A program made the position numbers and the translations under genes. A DNA stretch of 64,000 nt from Bradyrhizobium sp. CCGE-LA001 (GTDB lineage: Bacteria > Pseudomonadota > Alphaproteobacteria > Rhizobiales > Xanthobacteraceae), in NCBI RefSeq assembly GCF_000296215.2, contig NZ_CP013949.1:6565501-6629500 (forward strand), written 5' to 3'. Within the stretch, counting starts at the first letter, position 1, and each line of letters starts with the position of its first letter. The notes under the pieces are model-generated. The model saw only the letters and a program-made list of their open reading frames with translations, made no database searches and was not told the origin of the DNA. Shown in pieces: positions 63,005 through 64,000 of the stretch.

Positions 63005-63397
63005 ATGAAGAGATTTCTCGGACTTTTGCTTATCGCTCAATTCTTGTTTCTTTCCGGCGAGGTTATGGCGCAGGGGCTTCCTGCTCCCTCATACTGGAAG
63101 AACGAACGGGGCTCGGAACTGTTTATTTGGTCAGCTAATAACGGGGCAATACAAGGGACTTTCACAAATCATGCTCAAGGGTTTGCGTGCCAGGGCATTC
63201 CTTATCCTGCATCGGGAGCTGTTGGTCCAACTGGCTTGTATTTTGTTGTTACTTTTGCCCAATGCAATTCCTTTACTCGTTGGGTCGGAAAAACTAACGG
63301 CGCTCAAATGCCCACGTCATGGACGCTGTTCTACGTTGATAAGAACGGGAAGCCTAGCAAGTTGAAGGGCGCAGATATATTCACGCGCGTATGGTAG
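63005..63397 (+). CDS. Secreted avidin-family (bradavidin-like) biotin-binding protein
   Basis: From ATG 63005 the product is 130 residues with a signal peptide (MKRFLGLLLIAQFLFLSGEV, then MAQ). The mature part follows the avidin barrel: YWKNERGSELFIWSANNGAI, QGTFTNHAQGFACQGIPYPA, FVVTFAQCNSFTRWVGKTNG and TSWTLFYVDKNGKPSKLKGA. The Trp residues in RWVG and SWTL match those lining the biotin pocket. Two Cys (FAC and AQC) could form a disulfide as in rhizavidin/bradavidin types. Function in nature is unclear; sequestration of biotin from competitors is the usual idea. Confidence 0.8.
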   Translation: MKRFLGLLLIAQFLFLSGEVMAQGLPAPSYWKNERGSELFIWSANNGAIQGTFTNHAQGFACQGIPYPASGAVGPTGLYFVVTFAQCNSFTRWVGKTNGAQMPTSWTLFYVDKNGKPSKLKGADIFTRVW

Positions 63398-63429
63398 TTT
63401 GCAGCCCTCTGCCTCTCTTCTTTCGGCGA

Positions 63430-63790
63430 CATCACAAGGTAACGATGGAGAGGCGCGTCACTTGCCCTCCCGCTTGCCCGCGCGGCGGCATAGGGGATCG
63501 GCTCCGCCTCCCGGATGCCGCCGGTCCGCCGCGCGGCCTCGACCCAGACCGAAATCGGGACCATGCCCTCGAAGAGAGTGCTCGATTCCCATATCGAATG
63601 GCAGGCGGACTGCCATCATCTCTGCCAGGCTGAACGACCCCAGTTCGGGTTCGCCGAGATCGGCCAGACCGAACGGCGTGTCGCCGTCGGAGTCGAGCTC
63701 GGTCCCAAGCCAGACGCCTACGTCGCGGGCGAAGCGCTTCATGCCTTTGACTCCGTAGGGTGGCGACCTCGCGACGCGCGGAAAATCCAA
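63430..63790 (-). pseudogene. DUF2958-like protein remnant
   Basis: One frame reads WLGTELDSDGDTPFGLADLG, EPELGSFSLAEMMAVRLPFD and MGIE. A second frame continues PISVWVEAARRTGGIREAEP. Together they match the C-terminal part of DUF2958-type proteins, found on conjugative elements. The N-terminus is lost near 63760, where an integrase fragment lies on the other strand. A frameshift near 63590 and truncation mark it as a remnant. Confidence 0.45.
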
Positions 63791-64000
63791 TCAACGAGCG
63801 TTGGCGCCGCGCCTGCGAGCAGCTTCATGACTACGTGATCTTCATGGCCAATACCGGCCAGCGTCCCGACGAGGCCAACCGGCTTGAATATCGTGACGTA
63901 ACTGTCGTCATGGACATTGCCAATGACGGAGGTCGCCCTCACACAATTCTACGGCATCGAGCTCACCGACTTCGCAACCGAAACCGCGAAGCTATCGCTG
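63770..64000 (+). pseudogene. Integrase catalytic-domain fragment at the right edge
   Basis: The frame INERWRRACEQLHDYVIFMA, then NTGQRPDEANRLEYRDVTVV matches the region around the catalytic Arg of phage-type integrases (usually TGLRPDEALRLxxRDV), with Arg kept in QRPDE. It has no start of its own and runs out of the window. Residues after about 63945 fit less well, so a further frameshift is likely. Confidence 0.5.

Noticed and set aside
1..64000. CRISPR arrays, rRNA operons, complete tRNAs and replication origins
   Set aside because: None were seen on reading; only T-arm-like relics near 18.5 kb resemble tRNA.

Overview
The window looks like part of a symbiosis island or integrated conjugative element of a Bradyrhizobium-type alphaproteobacterium. 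The inference rests on the GC-rich coding style, a bradavidin-like avidin, many small proteins of kinds I associate with rhizobial accessory DNA, -24/-12 (sigma-54) promoters with a NifA-type upstream site, and the density of recombinase, transposase and conjugation remnants. No rRNA, CRISPR array or complete core operon is visible. Decay is heavy: many genes carry frameshifts or in-frame stops.

Layout. 1-6.4 kb: a probable defence island. It holds a phosphoribosyltransferase-like retron effector, a structured intergenic RNA candidate, a retron-type reverse transcriptase with an in-frame amber codon, a trypsin-like protease and a restriction-type nuclease-domain protein. 6.4-18.2 kb: an IS110-family transposase, an altered SRAP gene, an envelope alpha/beta hydrolase, a broken tyrosine recombinase, LigD, a PIN-domain fusion and a run of small rhizobial proteins, one ending in an SSB-like acidic tip. 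18.2-22.5 kb: membrane proteins of unknown role, one of them broken. 22.7-27.9 kb: a ParB-like and a DUF2130-like gene divergent from a ubiquitin-like operon (multi-ubiquitin plus E2-like fusion, JAB-E1 fusion, DUF6527-like protein). 28-42.6 kb: accessory DNA with a frameshifted DUF6641-like gene, a two-repeat Cys-rich protein, small zinc-ribbon and H-NS-like proteins, an XRE regulator with direct-repeat operators, a broken integrase, an intact HipBA pair, and ABC-transporter and TrbB remnants.

42.8-47.6 kb: a RiPP cluster with a Nif11-like precursor (LAGG site, Val-rich C-terminus) and two radical SAM enzymes, behind a near-consensus sigma-54 promoter. 49.8-56.6 kb: a tight six-gene operon encoding a flavin N-monooxygenase of the lysine/ornithine type, an MFS exporter, a PhyH-type dioxygenase, a cupin, a methionyl-tRNA-synthetase-like enzyme and a PLP aminotransferase. 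The N-monooxygenase, cupin and MetRS-like set matches the logic of bacterial hydrazine (N-N bond) synthetases. The operon has a perfect -24/-12 promoter and, about 85-95 bp upstream, a perfect TGT-N10-ACA NifA site. I infer a nitrogen-fixation-regulated, N-N-bond-forming natural product pathway; this is the most exciting candidate in the window.

57-64 kb: a broken porin-like gene, a broken plasmid-type ParB gene, a four-gene overlapping operon (small protein, coiled-coil protein, membrane protein, SF2 helicase), an avidin-family secreted protein, a DUF2958-like remnant and an integrase fragment at the right edge.
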